From assembly GCF_003385955.1 (NCBI RefSeq), contig NZ_QRDW01000003.1:1-64000 (forward strand): a DNA stretch of 64,000 bases, read 5' to 3'. Positions 46,624 through 56,335 of the stretch are shown piece by piece. This DNA comes from Aestuariispira insulae. Its GTDB lineage: Bacteria > Pseudomonadota > Alphaproteobacteria > UBA8366 > Aestuariispiraceae. A program made the translations under genes and the position numbers. The notes beneath the pieces are model-generated. The model was not told where the DNA came from, searched no databases, and saw only the letters and a program-made list of their open reading frames with translations. The number at the start of each line of letters is the position of its first letter. Position 1 is the stretch's first letter.

Positions 46624-47295
46624 TTAGAAACGATAATCGACCGTCAAAAGAGCGTCATGTGAATGATAATCGGCCTTGATCTGATCACCGGACATATTCC
46701 CCGTATCCACCTCACCAAGATTGATATAGCGATAGGCCAGGTCCACATCCCAATGCTCGGCAAAACGCCAGGTCACCCCTGCCATAACGCCCAATGCCAG
46801 ATCATCATTGTCATTTTCAAACGTCTGGGGCGCACTGCCGCTGACTTCGCGCTCCACATCAGAATGATTGCGCGACCAGCCAAATGTGCCGCCGATATAA
46901 GGGGTAAAGTTGGTATCGTTACGAATTTCAAACGCGACATTGATCAGGGCCGACGTGGTGGCGAGATTATTTTCAAAACCGGTGGCCGGAGATTGCAGAT
47001 CGCGCAGATCCAAATCCATGCGGAAACGGTGGCTGAGTTCCAACTCCGTGCGGATCGGCGCATTCTCGAAACGGTAGCCGAAGATACCGCCAATGCCCGC
47101 AACCGGATCTTCCGTATTGCGCTCTTCCAAGGTGCCGTTCAGGCCGGAAGTGGTGAAATTGTCGTTGACACCAAAGGCACCAATACCGCGCAAACCGACG
47201 TAAAACCCACCCTCATTAGCAAAGGCAGATGTATTAACCAATACCGCCGCAGCAAGCAAACCAATCGCGCCAACAAGGCCGGTTACGGATTTCAT
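46624..47295 (-). CDS. outer-membrane beta-barrel protein (OmpW/porin-like family)
   Basis: 223 residues with signal peptide (SVTGLVGAIGLLAAAVLVNT, ending SAFA) and about eight amphipathic strands. The N-terminal GGFYVGLRGIGAFGVNDNF and IGGIFGYRFENAPIRTELEL, GGTFGWSRNHSDVE and the terminal LLTVDYRF (C-terminal Phe, BAM signal) mark an OMP_b-brl-type barrel. Specific role unknown. Confidence 0.85.
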   Translation of the reverse strand: MKSVTGLVGAIGLLAAAVLVNTSAFANEGGFYVGLRGIGAFGVNDNFTTSGLNGTLEERNTEDPVAGIGGIFGYRFENAPIRTELELSHRFRMDLDLRDLQSPATGFENNLATTSALINVAFEIRNDTNFTPYIGGTFGWSRNHSDVEREVSGSAPQTFENDNDDLALGVMAGVTWRFAEHWDVDLAYRYINLGEVDTGNMSGDQIKADYHSHDALLTVDYRF

Positions 47296-47458
47296 ACTCT
47301 ATATTCCCCGACGTTTTCCCCTAAACGAACCGATTTATCGCCTATATTCCGAGACTTGTCGAGTATTTAGAGTTGCAAAAGCCCTTTTTGGGGCCCGTCT
47401 ACGCACTGCCCGGAACCTGTGGTACACTTTGCCCGTAACAGGCAAGACAGTTGGGATA

Positions 47459-48829
47459 ATGCTGATGCATGTGTTTTCGCCGATTTCAAGGCGAACCTTC
47501 CTGGGTGGTTTTTCGGCCTGGGCATTCAGTCCGGCCTATGTCTCTGCATCAGGGCTATCAGACTGTGTCATTGTTGGGGCGGGCATCGCAGGCATCTCTG
47601 CGGCGCAAGCGCTTCGCAGGGCAAACCGATCCGTCATCATCCTGGAGGCTAGAGATCGAATTGGCGGACGGGCCTATACGGAAAGCAAAACCTTTGGCGT
47701 CCCCTATGACCATGGTTGTGCCTGGTTACACTCCGCTGACCAGAACCCCCTGACCAAAATGATTGAGGAACAGCCGGGCTTTACTATCGTGGACGAAGGC
47801 AGCCGGGATCTATGGCTCTATCTTGACGGCCGGGAGGCTTCGGAGGATGACTATTCGGTCTTGGAAGAGGCTCACGAAAACCTGCTGCGCAGAATTGACC
47901 GGGCAGTCGACCGCGCAGAGACAATCAGTGACTTTGAGGACCGGTCGATCCGGGACCTTTCCCCGCCGAAAGGCCGGATCGACCGCATCGCACATACATT
48001 GGTCGGCCCCTTGGAAGCGGGAGAAGAAACCAAACGGATCTCCGCACTGGACGTCTACCGCCAAATCGGTACAGGCGTGGAATGGATGGTGCCGCAGGGA
48101 ATGGCCGCCGGTATCCTCCAGGCCCTGGGGCCGGTCGCGGCCCAACTCAACACCATTGTCCGCAGGATCGATTGGCAGAGGCCGGAAATATTGGTGGAAA
48201 CCAATATGGGCCGTCTACGCACACGCTCTGTGATTGTAACCGTTCCGACCTCATTGCTGGCGGAAGAAACGATCGAATTCATACCCCACCTGCCAGACTG
48301 GAAACGACAGGCGGCGGAAAATCTGCCCATGGGGCTCCTTGATAAGATCACGTTACAATTCAAACCAGCCTTCCGGTCGCTGGCAGAAGAGGCCGAGACC
48401 ACCGGCCTATTGATCCAGGAGAATAACAACAGTCAGACCTGGAGCCATATTCTGCGGCCATTTGGCCATGACATGACCATCGGTTTTCTAGGGGGCGACA
48501 CCGCCCGCAGCCTTTCTGGCGAACCGGACGCAGACCGGATCACCATCGAATTAGCGCTTGAAAACCTTACCTCCCTTTTTGGAAGCGACATCAGAACCTT
48601 GTTCGTCAAAGGCCACTATACCAATTGGCTTCAGGATCCCTGGGCTCGCGGGGCCTATTCCAATGCTCCGCCAGGACAGGCCAATGCCCGGAAAATGATG
48701 GCGCGCCCGGTCGCAGAGCGATTGTTCTTTGCCGGCGAAGCAACGGTTACCGATTGGTCCACCCAGGCACCGGGGGCCTATCTGTCCGGTCGGCGGGCTG
48801 CCCGCGAAGTGATAGAGATGCTTAATTAG
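47459..48829 (+). CDS. Tat-exported flavin amine oxidase
   Basis: FAD-dependent monoamine oxidase family. Residues include SRRTFLGGFSAWAF, a twin-arginine export signal, followed by DCVIVGAGIAGISAAQALRR (FAD dinucleotide fold), EARDRIGGRAYTE, and the C-terminal FFAGEATVTDWSTQAPGAYL FAD contact (given here split by function). Export suggests folding with FAD in the cytoplasm and action in the periplasm on amines or related compounds. ATGs at 47459 and 47465 are the likely starts, giving 456 or 454 residues; a TTG at 47429 is less likely. Confidence 0.85.
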   Translation: MLMHVFSPISRRTFLGGFSAWAFSPAYVSASGLSDCVIVGAGIAGISAAQALRRANRSVIILEARDRIGGRAYTESKTFGVPYDHGCAWLHSADQNPLTKMIEEQPGFTIVDEGSRDLWLYLDGREASEDDYSVLEEAHENLLRRIDRAVDRAETISDFEDRSIRDLSPPKGRIDRIAHTLVGPLEAGEETKRISALDVYRQIGTGVEWMVPQGMAAGILQALGPVAAQLNTIVRRIDWQRPEILVETNMGRLRTRSVIVTVPTSLLAEETIEFIPHLPDWKRQAAENLPMGLLDKITLQFKPAFRSLAEEAETTGLLIQENNNSQTWSHILRPFGHDMTIGFLGGDTARSLSGEPDADRITIELALENLTSLFGSDIRTLFVKGHYTNWLQDPWARGAYSNAPPGQANARKMMARPVAERLFFAGEATVTDWSTQAPGAYLSGRRAAREVIEMLN

Positions 48830-48846
48830 CGCCGGATAGCCGTGGC

Positions 48847-49149
48847 TTAGAAAGCCGGCGGCAAACCCGGACAGTCGCGGTCCAGATGAACCAGATCAAT
48901 CGGCACACCGACCAGACAGCGGGTCATCGTGGCGGGTTTCCCACAGATACAGACTTTCTCACCAAGCGTATATCCGTTCATATCCGCGAAAAAACTGTAT
49001 ATATCGCCCTTACCCGTCCGGATCGTCTGGCAAATTTGACCCTGATCGGTCAGGACACCAATTTGGCAATCCTCCGGAGCTGGCTTGGAAAAAGGTGACT
49101 GACATGCGCCCAGCGCCAGGCCCAGCAGAATTGCCACACCCAGCCGCAT
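48847..49149 (-). CDS. small lipoprotein, unknown
   Basis: 100 residues with lipobox LGLALGAC (Cys16), so acylated and membrane-anchored. The mature part has six further Cys (EDCQ, QICQ, KVCICGKP, TRCLVG, RDCPG), probably in disulfides. No family recognised. It lies 12 bases upstream of nothing coding in the same direction except after accA, whose stop is 49162, so it may be co-transcribed with accA as the second gene. Confidence 0.65.
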   Translation of the reverse strand: MRLGVAILLGLALGACQSPFSKPAPEDCQIGVLTDQGQICQTIRTGKGDIYSFFADMNGYTLGEKVCICGKPATMTRCLVGVPIDLVHLDRDCPGLPPAF

Positions 49150-49161
49150 AGCACCGCTCCC

Positions 49162-50115
49162 TCAGTGATCGTCGCGGCCGATGGCCAGGAATTTCTCCCG
49201 GCGACGGGCACGCCGGGCGCCGCCATCCATATTCATGACTTTTTCAAGCTCCGCTTCCAGGGCTTCGCCCATGGACTGGATCGCCGCCGCCGGATCGCGA
49301 TGCGCTCCGCCCAACGGCTCCGGCACGATCCCGTCGATGATCTTATGTTCGAGCAGGTCCTGTGCCGTCAGACGCAGCGCCTCGGCTGCGGCCTGGGCAT
49401 GTTCGGCGCTGCGCCACAGGATTGAGGCACAACCTTCCGGGGAAATGACCGAATAAATGGCATGTTCCAGCATCAGGACACTGTCACCGGTCGCCAATGC
49501 GATTGCGCCACCGGAACCACCTTCACCAATGATGGCGGAGATCAACGGCACCTTGATATCCAGGCATTTCTCCGTGGAGCGCGCGATGGCTTCCGCCTGG
49601 CCGCGCTCTTCCGCGCCAACCCCGGGATAGGCACCGGCCGTATCAACCAGCGTGATCACCGGCAGGTTGAACCGGTCGGCCAATTCCATCAGGCGGATCG
49701 CCTTGCGATAGCCTTCCGGGCGTGCGGAACCAAAATTATGCTTCAGCCTCGATTGGGTATCATGGCCTTTTTCATGGCCGATCACCACACAGCTATGGCC
49801 ACGGAAGCGGCCCATGCCGCCCAGGATCGCGCAATCTTCCGCGAAGCCCCGGTCACCGGCCAACGGCGTGAAATCCTCGATCAACCCATGCACATAATCG
49901 ACAAAATGCGGCCGGTCCGGATGGCGTGCCACCTTGACCTTCTGCCAGGGCGTCAATTTGGTATAGGTTTGCCGCAACAATTTTTCGGCTTTGGTTTGAA
50001 GCTTGCCGATCTCATCGGCGATGTTGACCTCGCCGTCATCGGCCAGATGCCGAAGCTCTTCGATCTTGCCTTCCAGATCTGCGATGGGCTGCTCAAAATC
50101 CAGGAAATTCCGCAT
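49162..50115 (-). CDS. accA: acetyl-CoA carboxylase carboxyltransferase alpha subunit
   Basis: First committed step of fatty-acid synthesis, with AccD transfers carboxyl from biotin to acetyl-CoA. 317 residues: N-terminal coiled coil ([20 protein letters not shown]), then the crotonase-like domain with [47 protein letters not shown] and the C-terminal [13 protein letters not shown]. Complete and of normal length. Confidence 0.97.
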   Translation of the reverse strand: MRNFLDFEQPIADLEGKIEELRHLADDGEVNIADEIGKLQTKAEKLLRQTYTKLTPWQKVKVARHPDRPHFVDYVHGLIEDFTPLAGDRGFAEDCAILGGMGRFRGHSCVVIGHEKGHDTQSRLKHNFGSARPEGYRKAIRLMELADRFNLPVITLVDTAGAYPGVGAEERGQAEAIARSTEKCLDIKVPLISAIIGEGGSGGAIALATGDSVLMLEHAIYSVISPEGCASILWRSAEHAQAAAEALRLTAQDLLEHKIIDGIVPEPLGGAHRDPAAAIQSMGEALEAELEKVMNMDGGARRARRREKFLAIGRDDH

Positions 50116-50561
50116 AAACCAATTCCAGTGCCGCCAAGACGGGCGTTGTCAGTTAAGAGAGGTAGTTGATCAGAACGCGCACCGGTATCACAGCCGGGCG
50201 CAAATGAAAAGACACCCCCGGTCCATAAAAGGCGGAAAAGGCTAAGGCGGGTCTTTCTAACCAGGCATGCCGGCTACAGGACCGGGTGGATAATTTCCCC
50301 ACCTCCATCCGGGCAAGACACCATTTGCACGCAATCGGGGACAAAGGGTCGGATTTTCCGGCCCTTTGCTTTTTTTGAGAAAAAACACAGCGTCATTCGC
50401 GCAAAAAAAGACCATGATCCTGTTGAAGAATAACGGGTTTGGCCGCATTATACCGCAAAGCAAACAACTAGGTGGAGAACAGGGGCCACCCGGTATCTCC
50501 CCCAAGCGCAGCAATTTGCGCATCGATAACAATAAACAGACAATGAATTAGGGCCAGATCC
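50116..50561. other. 446-base divergent region between accA and acs
   Basis: Contains the promoters of both genes, which face away from each other, but none could be fixed. There is an A-rich stretch at 50382-50420 and no recognisable gene; short open frames in it lack protein-like features. A weak ribosome-binding sequence (AGGGCCAG) precedes acs. Confidence 0.4.
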
Positions 50562-52502
50562 ATGTTTGATGCACATGACTTCAGCGTACCGGAAGAATGG
50601 GCGAAGCGCGCCCATGCGGATAATGACAAATATCTGGAGATGTACCAGCACTCCATCAACGACCCGGAAGGCTTTTGGGGCGAGCATGGCAAGCGGGTGG
50701 ACTGGATCAAACCCTACAGCCAGGTCAAGGATGTCTCCTATGATGCCAAGGACCTGCATATCAAATGGTTCCATGACGGCACCCTGAACGTTTCCGCCAA
50801 CTGCCTGGACCGGCATCTGGAAAAACGCGGCGACCAGGTGGCCATCATCTGGGAGGGGGACGAACCGACCGACGATAAATCCGTCACCTATCGCGAATTG
50901 CATGCAGAAGTGTGCAAATTTGCCAATGTGATGAAATCGCGCGGCATCAAGAAGGGCGACCGGGTCACCATCTACATGCCGATGATCGTCGAGGCCGCGG
51001 TTGCCATGCTCGCCTGCGCGCGCATCGGCGCGGTTCATTCCGTTGTCTTTGGTGGTTTTTCCCCCGACGCCCTGGCCGGACGCATCCAGGATTGTGAATC
51101 AAACGCTGTCATCACCGCCGACGAAGGGGTCCGCGGCGCCAAGAAAATTCCCTTGAAAGCCAATACGGACAAGGCGCTGGAAAGCTGCCCCGACTGCACC
51201 ACCTGCTTCGTGATCAAACGCACCGGCGGCGACATTGGCTGGGTCGAGGGCCGCGATCTCTGGTATCACGAAGAGATGGCCAAGGCTTCCGCCGACTGCC
51301 CGCCCGAGGAAATGAGCGCCGAAGACCCGCTGTTCATCCTCTATACCTCCGGCTCCACCGGCAAGCCCAAGGGGGTTTTGCACACTTCCGGCGGCTATCT
51401 GGTCTATGCCTCCATGACCCATCAATATGTCTTTGATTATCATGATGGTGATATCTATTGGTGCACAGCGGATGTGGGCTGGATCACCGGCCACAGCTAC
51501 ATCCTCTACGGGCCGCTGGCCAATGGCGCAACCACCCTCATGTTCGAGGGCGTGCCCAACTATCCGGACAGCTCACGCTTCTGGCAGGTCTGTGACAAGC
51601 ATCAGGTCAATATCTTCTATACCGCACCGACCGCGATCCGTGCACTCATGCGCGAGGGCAACGGCCCGGTCGAAAAAACCAGCCGCAAGAGCCTGCGCCT
51701 GCTGGGTACGGTGGGCGAACCAATCAACCCGGAAGCCTGGATGTGGTATCACGAGGTTGTCGGCGATACCCGCTGCCCGATCGTGGATACCTGGTGGCAG
51801 ACTGAGACCGGCGGCATCCTGATCACCCCGCTGCCCGGCGCCACCAAACTGAAACCGGGATCGGCCACCCGGCCTTTCTTCGGGGTCAAACCGATGATGG
51901 TCGATCATGACGGCAAGGAACTGGACGGGGCCTGCGAGGGCAACCTTTGTATCGCCGACAGCTGGCCAGGCCAGATGCGATCGGTCTATGGCGACCATGA
52001 GCGCTTCATCCAGACCTATTTCTCCACCTATCCAGGCCGATATTTCACCGGCGATGGCGCCAAACGCGATGCCGATGGCTATTACTGGATCACCGGCCGT
52101 GTCGATGATGTTCTAAATGTGTCCGGCCATCGCATGGGCACGGCGGAAGTGGAAAGCGCGCTTGTCCATCATGATGCGGTCTCGGAAGCTGCCGTTGTTG
52201 GCTATCCGCATGATATCAAGGGGCAGGGGATCTATGTCTATGTGACCCTGACCAAAGGATTTGAACCGTCCGATGATCTGCGCAAGGAGTTGGTCCAGTG
52301 GGTGCGCAAGGAAATCGGCCCGATCGCCAGCCCGGACCTGCTGCAATGGGCACCGGGCCTACCGAAAACCCGTTCAGGCAAAATCATGCGCCGGATTTTG
52401 CGCAAGATTGCAGAAAATGACTATGCCAACCTGGGCGACACATCGACACTGGCGGACCCCAGTGTGGTGGATGACCTGATCGAAAACCGGATGAATCGGT
52501 AA
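50562..52502 (+). CDS. acs: acetyl-CoA synthetase (acetate-CoA ligase)
   Basis: Makes acetyl-CoA from acetate, ATP and CoA. 646 residues, full length. Adenylate-forming motifs: [45 protein letters not shown] and [13 protein letters not shown]; the C-terminal [13 protein letters not shown] carries Lys607, the catalytic lysine that is inactivated by acetylation and restored by CobB-type sirtuins in other bacteria. Such a sirtuin is encoded at 56932. Stands alone; followed by a strong terminator. Confidence 0.97.
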   Translation: MFDAHDFSVPEEWAKRAHADNDKYLEMYQHSINDPEGFWGEHGKRVDWIKPYSQVKDVSYDAKDLHIKWFHDGTLNVSANCLDRHLEKRGDQVAIIWEGDEPTDDKSVTYRELHAEVCKFANVMKSRGIKKGDRVTIYMPMIVEAAVAMLACARIGAVHSVVFGGFSPDALAGRIQDCESNAVITADEGVRGAKKIPLKANTDKALESCPDCTTCFVIKRTGGDIGWVEGRDLWYHEEMAKASADCPPEEMSAEDPLFILYTSGSTGKPKGVLHTSGGYLVYASMTHQYVFDYHDGDIYWCTADVGWITGHSYILYGPLANGATTLMFEGVPNYPDSSRFWQVCDKHQVNIFYTAPTAIRALMREGNGPVEKTSRKSLRLLGTVGEPINPEAWMWYHEVVGDTRCPIVDTWWQTETGGILITPLPGATKLKPGSATRPFFGVKPMMVDHDGKELDGACEGNLCIADSWPGQMRSVYGDHERFIQTYFSTYPGRYFTGDGAKRDADGYYWITGRVDDVLNVSGHRMGTAEVESALVHHDAVSEAAVVGYPHDIKGQGIYVYVTLTKGFEPSDDLRKELVQWVRKEIGPIASPDLLQWAPGLPKTRSGKIMRRILRKIAENDYANLGDTSTLADPSVVDDLIENRMNR

Positions 52503-52510
52503 TAGCAGCG

Positions 52511-52543
52511 TTCTGGATTGCCGGGTCATACCCGGCAATGACG
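52511..52543. repeat. dispersed palindromic repeat, copy B first unit
   Basis: ATTGCCGGGTCATACCCGGCAAT (in two arms, centre TCATA) is a clean palindrome followed by GACG. The same core occurs at 8840-8862 in the opposite setting. Together with the next palindrome at 52559-52587 it makes up a two-unit REP-like element. Confidence 0.75.
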
Positions 52544-52562
52544 ACGAGATCCATTAGACGTC

Positions 52563-52593
52563 ATCCCCGGGCTTAGACCCGGGGATCTTTTTT
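52563..52593 (+). terminator. rho-independent terminator of acs within repeat copy B
   Basis: A perfect 9-bp stem (52563-52571 with 52578-52586, ATCCCCGGG/CCCGGGGAT, loop CTTAGA) is followed by C and six T (52588-52593). The stem is the second unit of the REP-like repeat, so a dispersed repeat serves as terminator between the convergent acs and methyltransferase genes. Confidence 0.85.
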
Positions 52594-52600
52594 GGAAACC

Positions 52601-53341
52601 TCAGTCTTCGGACATGGCGCGTGTTGCGCCGATCGCGCCCGGCACCACCACAAGACGCGGCTTGCTGACCCGACGGACCGGATTGGCGGAATAGATCTGT
52701 TTAGTCGCCTCCACCAGCAGCACCCCGCCAAGCCGCGGGAACCATTTTTTGCCGGCCCGTTCCCAGACCGGGGCCGAATGCAGCATAAAGCCCAAGTTCG
52801 ACGGCGGCACATACAGGGTCCGGGTGACCTGCTGCGGGTCAAACTGGGTTTCGCGCAGCAACCGGTGAACCTGGCCCACCGTATAGGGTTTGCCCATGCC
52901 AAAGGGCGTGACATCGCGCCTGGACCAGAAACCGCGCCGGGCCGGCACCACCACCAGCATGCGCCCATTGGGGGCCAGCACGCGCCAGGCCTCGCGCATC
53001 ATCTGGCGCAGATATTCCGCCGTTTCCAACGCATGCACCACCAGCAGACGATCAACCGAATAATCCGGAAAGGGCAGGGCCGCCTCATCCGCCAATGTCA
53101 CCCGGTTCATCTTGCCACGCGGCCAATGGGTCACGCCTTGATGGGCCGGCATAACCGCCAAGGTCCGGTCCGCCTCGCCTTCAAACTGTTTCAGATAGGG
53201 GGTCGCATAGCCGAGGCCCACCACCACATCACCATCCACCTTTGGCCAATGTTCCCGGATGGCATTACGCACGAAATGCCGCGCCACCCGGCCCAGCCGG
53301 GAGCGGTAGAAACTGTTTAAGTCAATGACATCGATCCACAT
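52601..53341 (-). CDS. SAM-dependent methyltransferase (methyltransferase-11 type)
   Basis: 246 residues from ATG 53339-53341 (MWIDVIDLNSFYRSRLGRVA); longer frames upstream run into the promoter region. The SAM-binding motif I is VVVGLGYATPYLKQF, with ALPFPDYSVDRLLVVHALE and MREAWRVLAPNGRMLVVVPA as motifs II-III. This form, divergent from gloB, is widespread in alphaproteobacteria; substrate unknown. Confidence 0.88.
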   Translation of the reverse strand: MWIDVIDLNSFYRSRLGRVARHFVRNAIREHWPKVDGDVVVGLGYATPYLKQFEGEADRTLAVMPAHQGVTHWPRGKMNRVTLADEAALPFPDYSVDRLLVVHALETAEYLRQMMREAWRVLAPNGRMLVVVPARRGFWSRRDVTPFGMGKPYTVGQVHRLLRETQFDPQQVTRTLYVPPSNLGFMLHSAPVWERAGKKWFPRLGGVLLVEATKQIYSANPVRRVSKPRLVVVPGAIGATRAMSED

Positions 53342-53507
53342 GGCGGTTAGTGTGATCGCCAGATAGTTTCTTGGCAAGCGAAAGGCTGCGCCTGGTTCCT
53401 GATGATGGATGAAATGCGCACGCCAGGTCACTAAATATATTGACGATGCCGCCCAAACGGGCATGCATCGGAAAATGGATTTACGACTCGGATCTTGAGG
53501 GCAAACC

Positions 53508-54272
53508 ATGCTGGAAATCAGGCAAATCCCCGTGCTGGAGGACAATTATGTCTATCTGGTCCATGAACCGGTTGAGAAACTGACCGCCGTGGTTGATCCC
53601 GCCGTGACAGATGAAGTTATGTCTGCGGCCGCCTCAGCAGGCTGGACCATCACCCATATCCTTAATACCCATCATCATTTCGATCATGTGGGCGGCAATG
53701 AGGAAATACGGGACAAAACAGGCTGTACCATCGTCGGCCCCAGGGCCGACCGGGATCGGATTCCCGGCATTGAGATTGAGTTGGGCGACGGCGACCTCTT
53801 CCAATTCGGTGCAGCAACCGCACGGGTGTTTGATGTGCCAGGCCATACAAAAGGGCATATCGCCTATTGGTTTGAAGCGGACAAAGCCTTGTTTTGCGGG
53901 GATACGCTTTTTGCGCTGGGCTGTGGCCGCATGTTCGAAGGCACGCCCGGACAATTTTGGCCAAGCCTGAAGAAACTGCGTGACCTGCCGGACGAAACCC
54001 GCGTCTTCTGCGCCCATGAATATACCCAGGCCAATGCCCGTTTCGCGCTCAGCATCGATCCCGATAATGTGGAGCTGACCATGCGATCCAAAGAGATTGA
54101 CGCCCTGCGCGCCCACGGTATCCCCACCGTGCCGTCGGTCCTGGCCGCCGAAAAAGCCACCAACCCCTTCCTGCGGGCCGACCAGCCGGAGATTGCCGCC
54201 CAGCTTGGCATGGAAGGCCGCGACCCTATTGATATCTTCGCCGAAATCCGGCATCGCAAAGATAATTTCTAA
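53508..54272 (+). CDS. gloB: hydroxyacylglutathione hydrolase (glyoxalase II)
   Basis: Hydrolyses S-lactoylglutathione in methylglyoxal detoxification. Metallo-beta-lactamase fold with NTHHHFDHVGGNEEI (T-H-x-H-x-D-H), VPGHTKGHIAYWF, FCGDTLFALGCGRMFEGT and the substrate-binding CAHEYTQANARFAL. 254 residues, normal length. Divergent from the methyltransferase gene and followed by a GST gene 23 bases downstream. Confidence 0.95.
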   Translation: MLEIRQIPVLEDNYVYLVHEPVEKLTAVVDPAVTDEVMSAAASAGWTITHILNTHHHFDHVGGNEEIRDKTGCTIVGPRADRDRIPGIEIELGDGDLFQFGAATARVFDVPGHTKGHIAYWFEADKALFCGDTLFALGCGRMFEGTPGQFWPSLKKLRDLPDETRVFCAHEYTQANARFALSIDPDNVELTMRSKEIDALRAHGIPTVPSVLAAEKATNPFLRADQPEIAAQLGMEGRDPIDIFAEIRHRKDNF

Positions 54273-54295
54273 GCCCCTGACAGGATTGATTTTCC

Positions 54296-54904
54296 ATGAA
54301 GCTTTATTACAGCCCCGCCTCTCCCTATGCCCGGAAATGCCTGGCCATCGCCCATGAAACCGGCCTGATCGAGCGGATCGAGGTGATTTCCACCAACCCG
54401 TTTGACGATGAGGCATTCCGCAAGACCAACCCTTTGGGCAAGGTTCCAGCCCTGATCACCGGGGATGGACCGGCATTGTTCGATTCCCCCGTCATTTGCG
54501 ATTATCTGGACAGCCTGCATACCGGCCGCATGATGGTGCCCGAACGCGGTACCGAACGCTATCGGGTACTGCGCCAGCATGCCATTGCCCAGGGCATCAC
54601 CGACGCCGCTCTGCTCTTGCGCCAGCAATGGATGCGTAACCAGAAACTGGACACCCCTTTGCCAGATGATTGGTGGCACCAGCGCCAGTTTGGCACGGTC
54701 TATGCCGGCATGGATCAGCTGGAACAGGAAGTCAAACAGCTGGGTGATACCGCCAATCTCGGCACCATTGCCGTTGCCTGTGCCCTGGAATATTGGGATT
54801 TCCGTTTTGCCGATCATCCCTGGCGCGAGGCCCGGCCGAAACTGGCCGCATGGCTTGAAGCCTTTTCCCAGCGGCCCGCCATGCAGGCAACCAGGCCGGA
54901 GTGA
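54296..54904 (+). CDS. glutathione S-transferase family protein
   Basis: 202 residues. N-terminal thioredoxin-like domain (KLYYSPASPYARKCLAIAHE, with Ser/Cys at the active-site position, PLGKVPALI and FDSPVICDYLD for glutathione binding) and helical C-terminal domain. It conjugates or reduces electrophiles; together with gloB it suggests a glutathione-based detoxification group. Its TGA overlaps the next gene. Confidence 0.92.
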   Translation: MKLYYSPASPYARKCLAIAHETGLIERIEVISTNPFDDEAFRKTNPLGKVPALITGDGPALFDSPVICDYLDSLHTGRMMVPERGTERYRVLRQHAIAQGITDAALLLRQQWMRNQKLDTPLPDDWWHQRQFGTVYAGMDQLEQEVKQLGDTANLGTIAVACALEYWDFRFADHPWREARPKLAAWLEAFSQRPAMQATRPE

Positions 54905-55350
54905 TGGGAATGGACGCCAAAACCGATCCACAGGCCATCATTGACCTTTTGAACCTGCAGCCACATCCGGAAGGCGGTTGGTTTGCCGAAACCTATCGAG
55001 AAAGCGGTAAAGACGGCGGACGGGGCGCATCCACCGCGATTTATTACCTGTTGCGCGCGGGAGAAAGCTCCCATTGGCACCGGGTCCGGGATGCTGATGA
55101 AATCTGGCATTGGTATGCCGGCGGGCCGTTGAAACTGGGCCGGTCCGATGACGGAGCTGAATTGGAGGAGGTCATCCTAGGCCCCGACCTGATGGCGGGC
55201 CAGCGGCCCCAGGCGGTGATCCCCGCCAATGCCTGGCAGGCCGCGGAACCAATGGGTGACTGGGTCCTTGTCGGCTGCACCGTGGCCCCGGCCTTCGAAT
55301 TCTCCGCCTTTGAAATGGCCCCGGACGGATGGGCACCGGGCAAGACATAA
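54904..55350 (+). CDS. cupin DUF985 protein
   Basis: 148 residues: NLQPHPEGGWFAETYRES, AIYYLLRAGESSHWHRVRDA, EIWHWYAGGPLKL and VGCTVAPAFEFSAFEMA are the DUF985 cupin signatures, with His in the small beta-barrel as possible metal ligands. Biochemical function is not settled. Start ATG 54904 overlaps the GST stop; GTG 54901 and ATG 54910 are alternatives. Overlaps the ferredoxin-like gene at its stop. Confidence 0.88.
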   Translation: MGMDAKTDPQAIIDLLNLQPHPEGGWFAETYRESGKDGGRGASTAIYYLLRAGESSHWHRVRDADEIWHWYAGGPLKLGRSDDGAELEEVILGPDLMAGQRPQAVIPANAWQAAEPMGDWVLVGCTVAPAFEFSAFEMAPDGWAPGKT

Positions 55351-56006
55351 TGTTAGACCGGCTTTCCCGCTGGCTGGCACCGCATGGGCTGATCCTGCGT
55401 GGTGCTTTTCACGCCGCCCCAGAAGATGGCCTTCCAGGATCGGTCCGCACTTTGGTGTTGATCGGCACTGCGGGTTCGGCCATGTGGCAGCCCTTCGACG
55501 AGGTGCGCACCCCGCATACACATGCACTGGATATCTGGACCCGGGAATTGATTGAAAAACTAGCGGACGAGGTCGGGGCGCAAGTTTTTTTCCCCTTCGG
55601 CGGGCCGCCCTATCATCCGTTTCAGCGCTGGGCCGGCAGGGCAGAGCCGGGGCTTGAGCCTTCCCCCGTGATGATTTCCTGCCATCCTGACTATGGTCTG
55701 TGGCATGCCTACCGCGGGGCGCTGGCCTTCAAGGAGAAGCTGTCGCTCAGTACACCGCCAACGATCAGCAGCCCCTGTGTAGGCTGCGCGGATAAACCCT
55801 GCCTGACCGCCTGCCCGGTCCAGGCCTTTGACGGCAAAAGCTATGACGTTGCGGCCTGTTCGGACCATATCCGGTCAGATGCCGGGCAGGATTGCCGGGA
55901 TCGGGGCTGCCTGGCGCGCCGCGCCTGCGCCGTAGGCCAGGACCATGCCTACGCGCCCGACCATGCCCGGTTTCACATGGATGCCTTCATCAAGGCACGA
56001 AGGTGA
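55350..56006 (+). CDS. 4Fe-4S cluster protein
   Basis: 218 residues from ATG 55350 (overlapping the preceding TAA). The C-terminal part has a ferredoxin-type motif, CVGCADKPCLTACPVQAF, and further Cys in GQDCRDRGCLARRACAVG, which could complete one or two clusters. The N-terminal half (LIGTAGSAMWQPFDEVRTPH, PFGGPPYHPFQRWAGRAE) matches a conserved alphaproteobacterial family. Cytoplasmic redox role presumed. Confidence 0.75.
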   Translation: MLDRLSRWLAPHGLILRGAFHAAPEDGLPGSVRTLVLIGTAGSAMWQPFDEVRTPHTHALDIWTRELIEKLADEVGAQVFFPFGGPPYHPFQRWAGRAEPGLEPSPVMISCHPDYGLWHAYRGALAFKEKLSLSTPPTISSPCVGCADKPCLTACPVQAFDGKSYDVAACSDHIRSDAGQDCRDRGCLARRACAVGQDHAYAPDHARFHMDAFIKARR

Positions 56007-56279
56007 TCAGTCCGCTTCTGCCGGGGTCAGGGTTTTCATGGCCAGTGCATGGACCGGGCCGGCCAATTCTTCCTTGAGCAGGCCATAGACCAGCTGCTGG
56101 CGCGCGACCCGGCTCAGCCCTTCAAACTTTTCCGACACCACCCGGACAGAAAAATGGGAATCCCCTGTGCCCGGCGACCCCGCATGCCCGGCATGCAGAT
56201 GGGAATCGTTTTCCACCTCAAGGCTGACCGGCGCAAGGCCGTCCTGCAATTTGGCGATGATGGCGTCCTGGGTGCTCAC
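56007..56279 (-). CDS. BolA-family protein
   Basis: 90 residues. BolA-type class II KH fold: LEVENDSHLHAGHAGSPGTG, SHFSVRVVSEKFEGLSRVAR, QLVYGLLKEELAGPVHALAM. The conserved His in HLHAGH and the C-terminal His bind glutaredoxin/Fe-S partners. Start is GTG 56277-56279 with AAGGAGC seven bases upstream; the frame is open far upstream without family similarity. BolA proteins act in iron-sulfur trafficking and stress morphology. Confidence 0.92.
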   Translation of the reverse strand: MSTQDAIIAKLQDGLAPVSLEVENDSHLHAGHAGSPGTGDSHFSVRVVSEKFEGLSRVARQQLVYGLLKEELAGPVHALAMKTLTPAEAD

Positions 56280-56335
56280 GGGGCTGCTCCTTGATGAATT
56301 TACTGTGCTGAAAATGGGGAGGAAAGCTCGGACCG

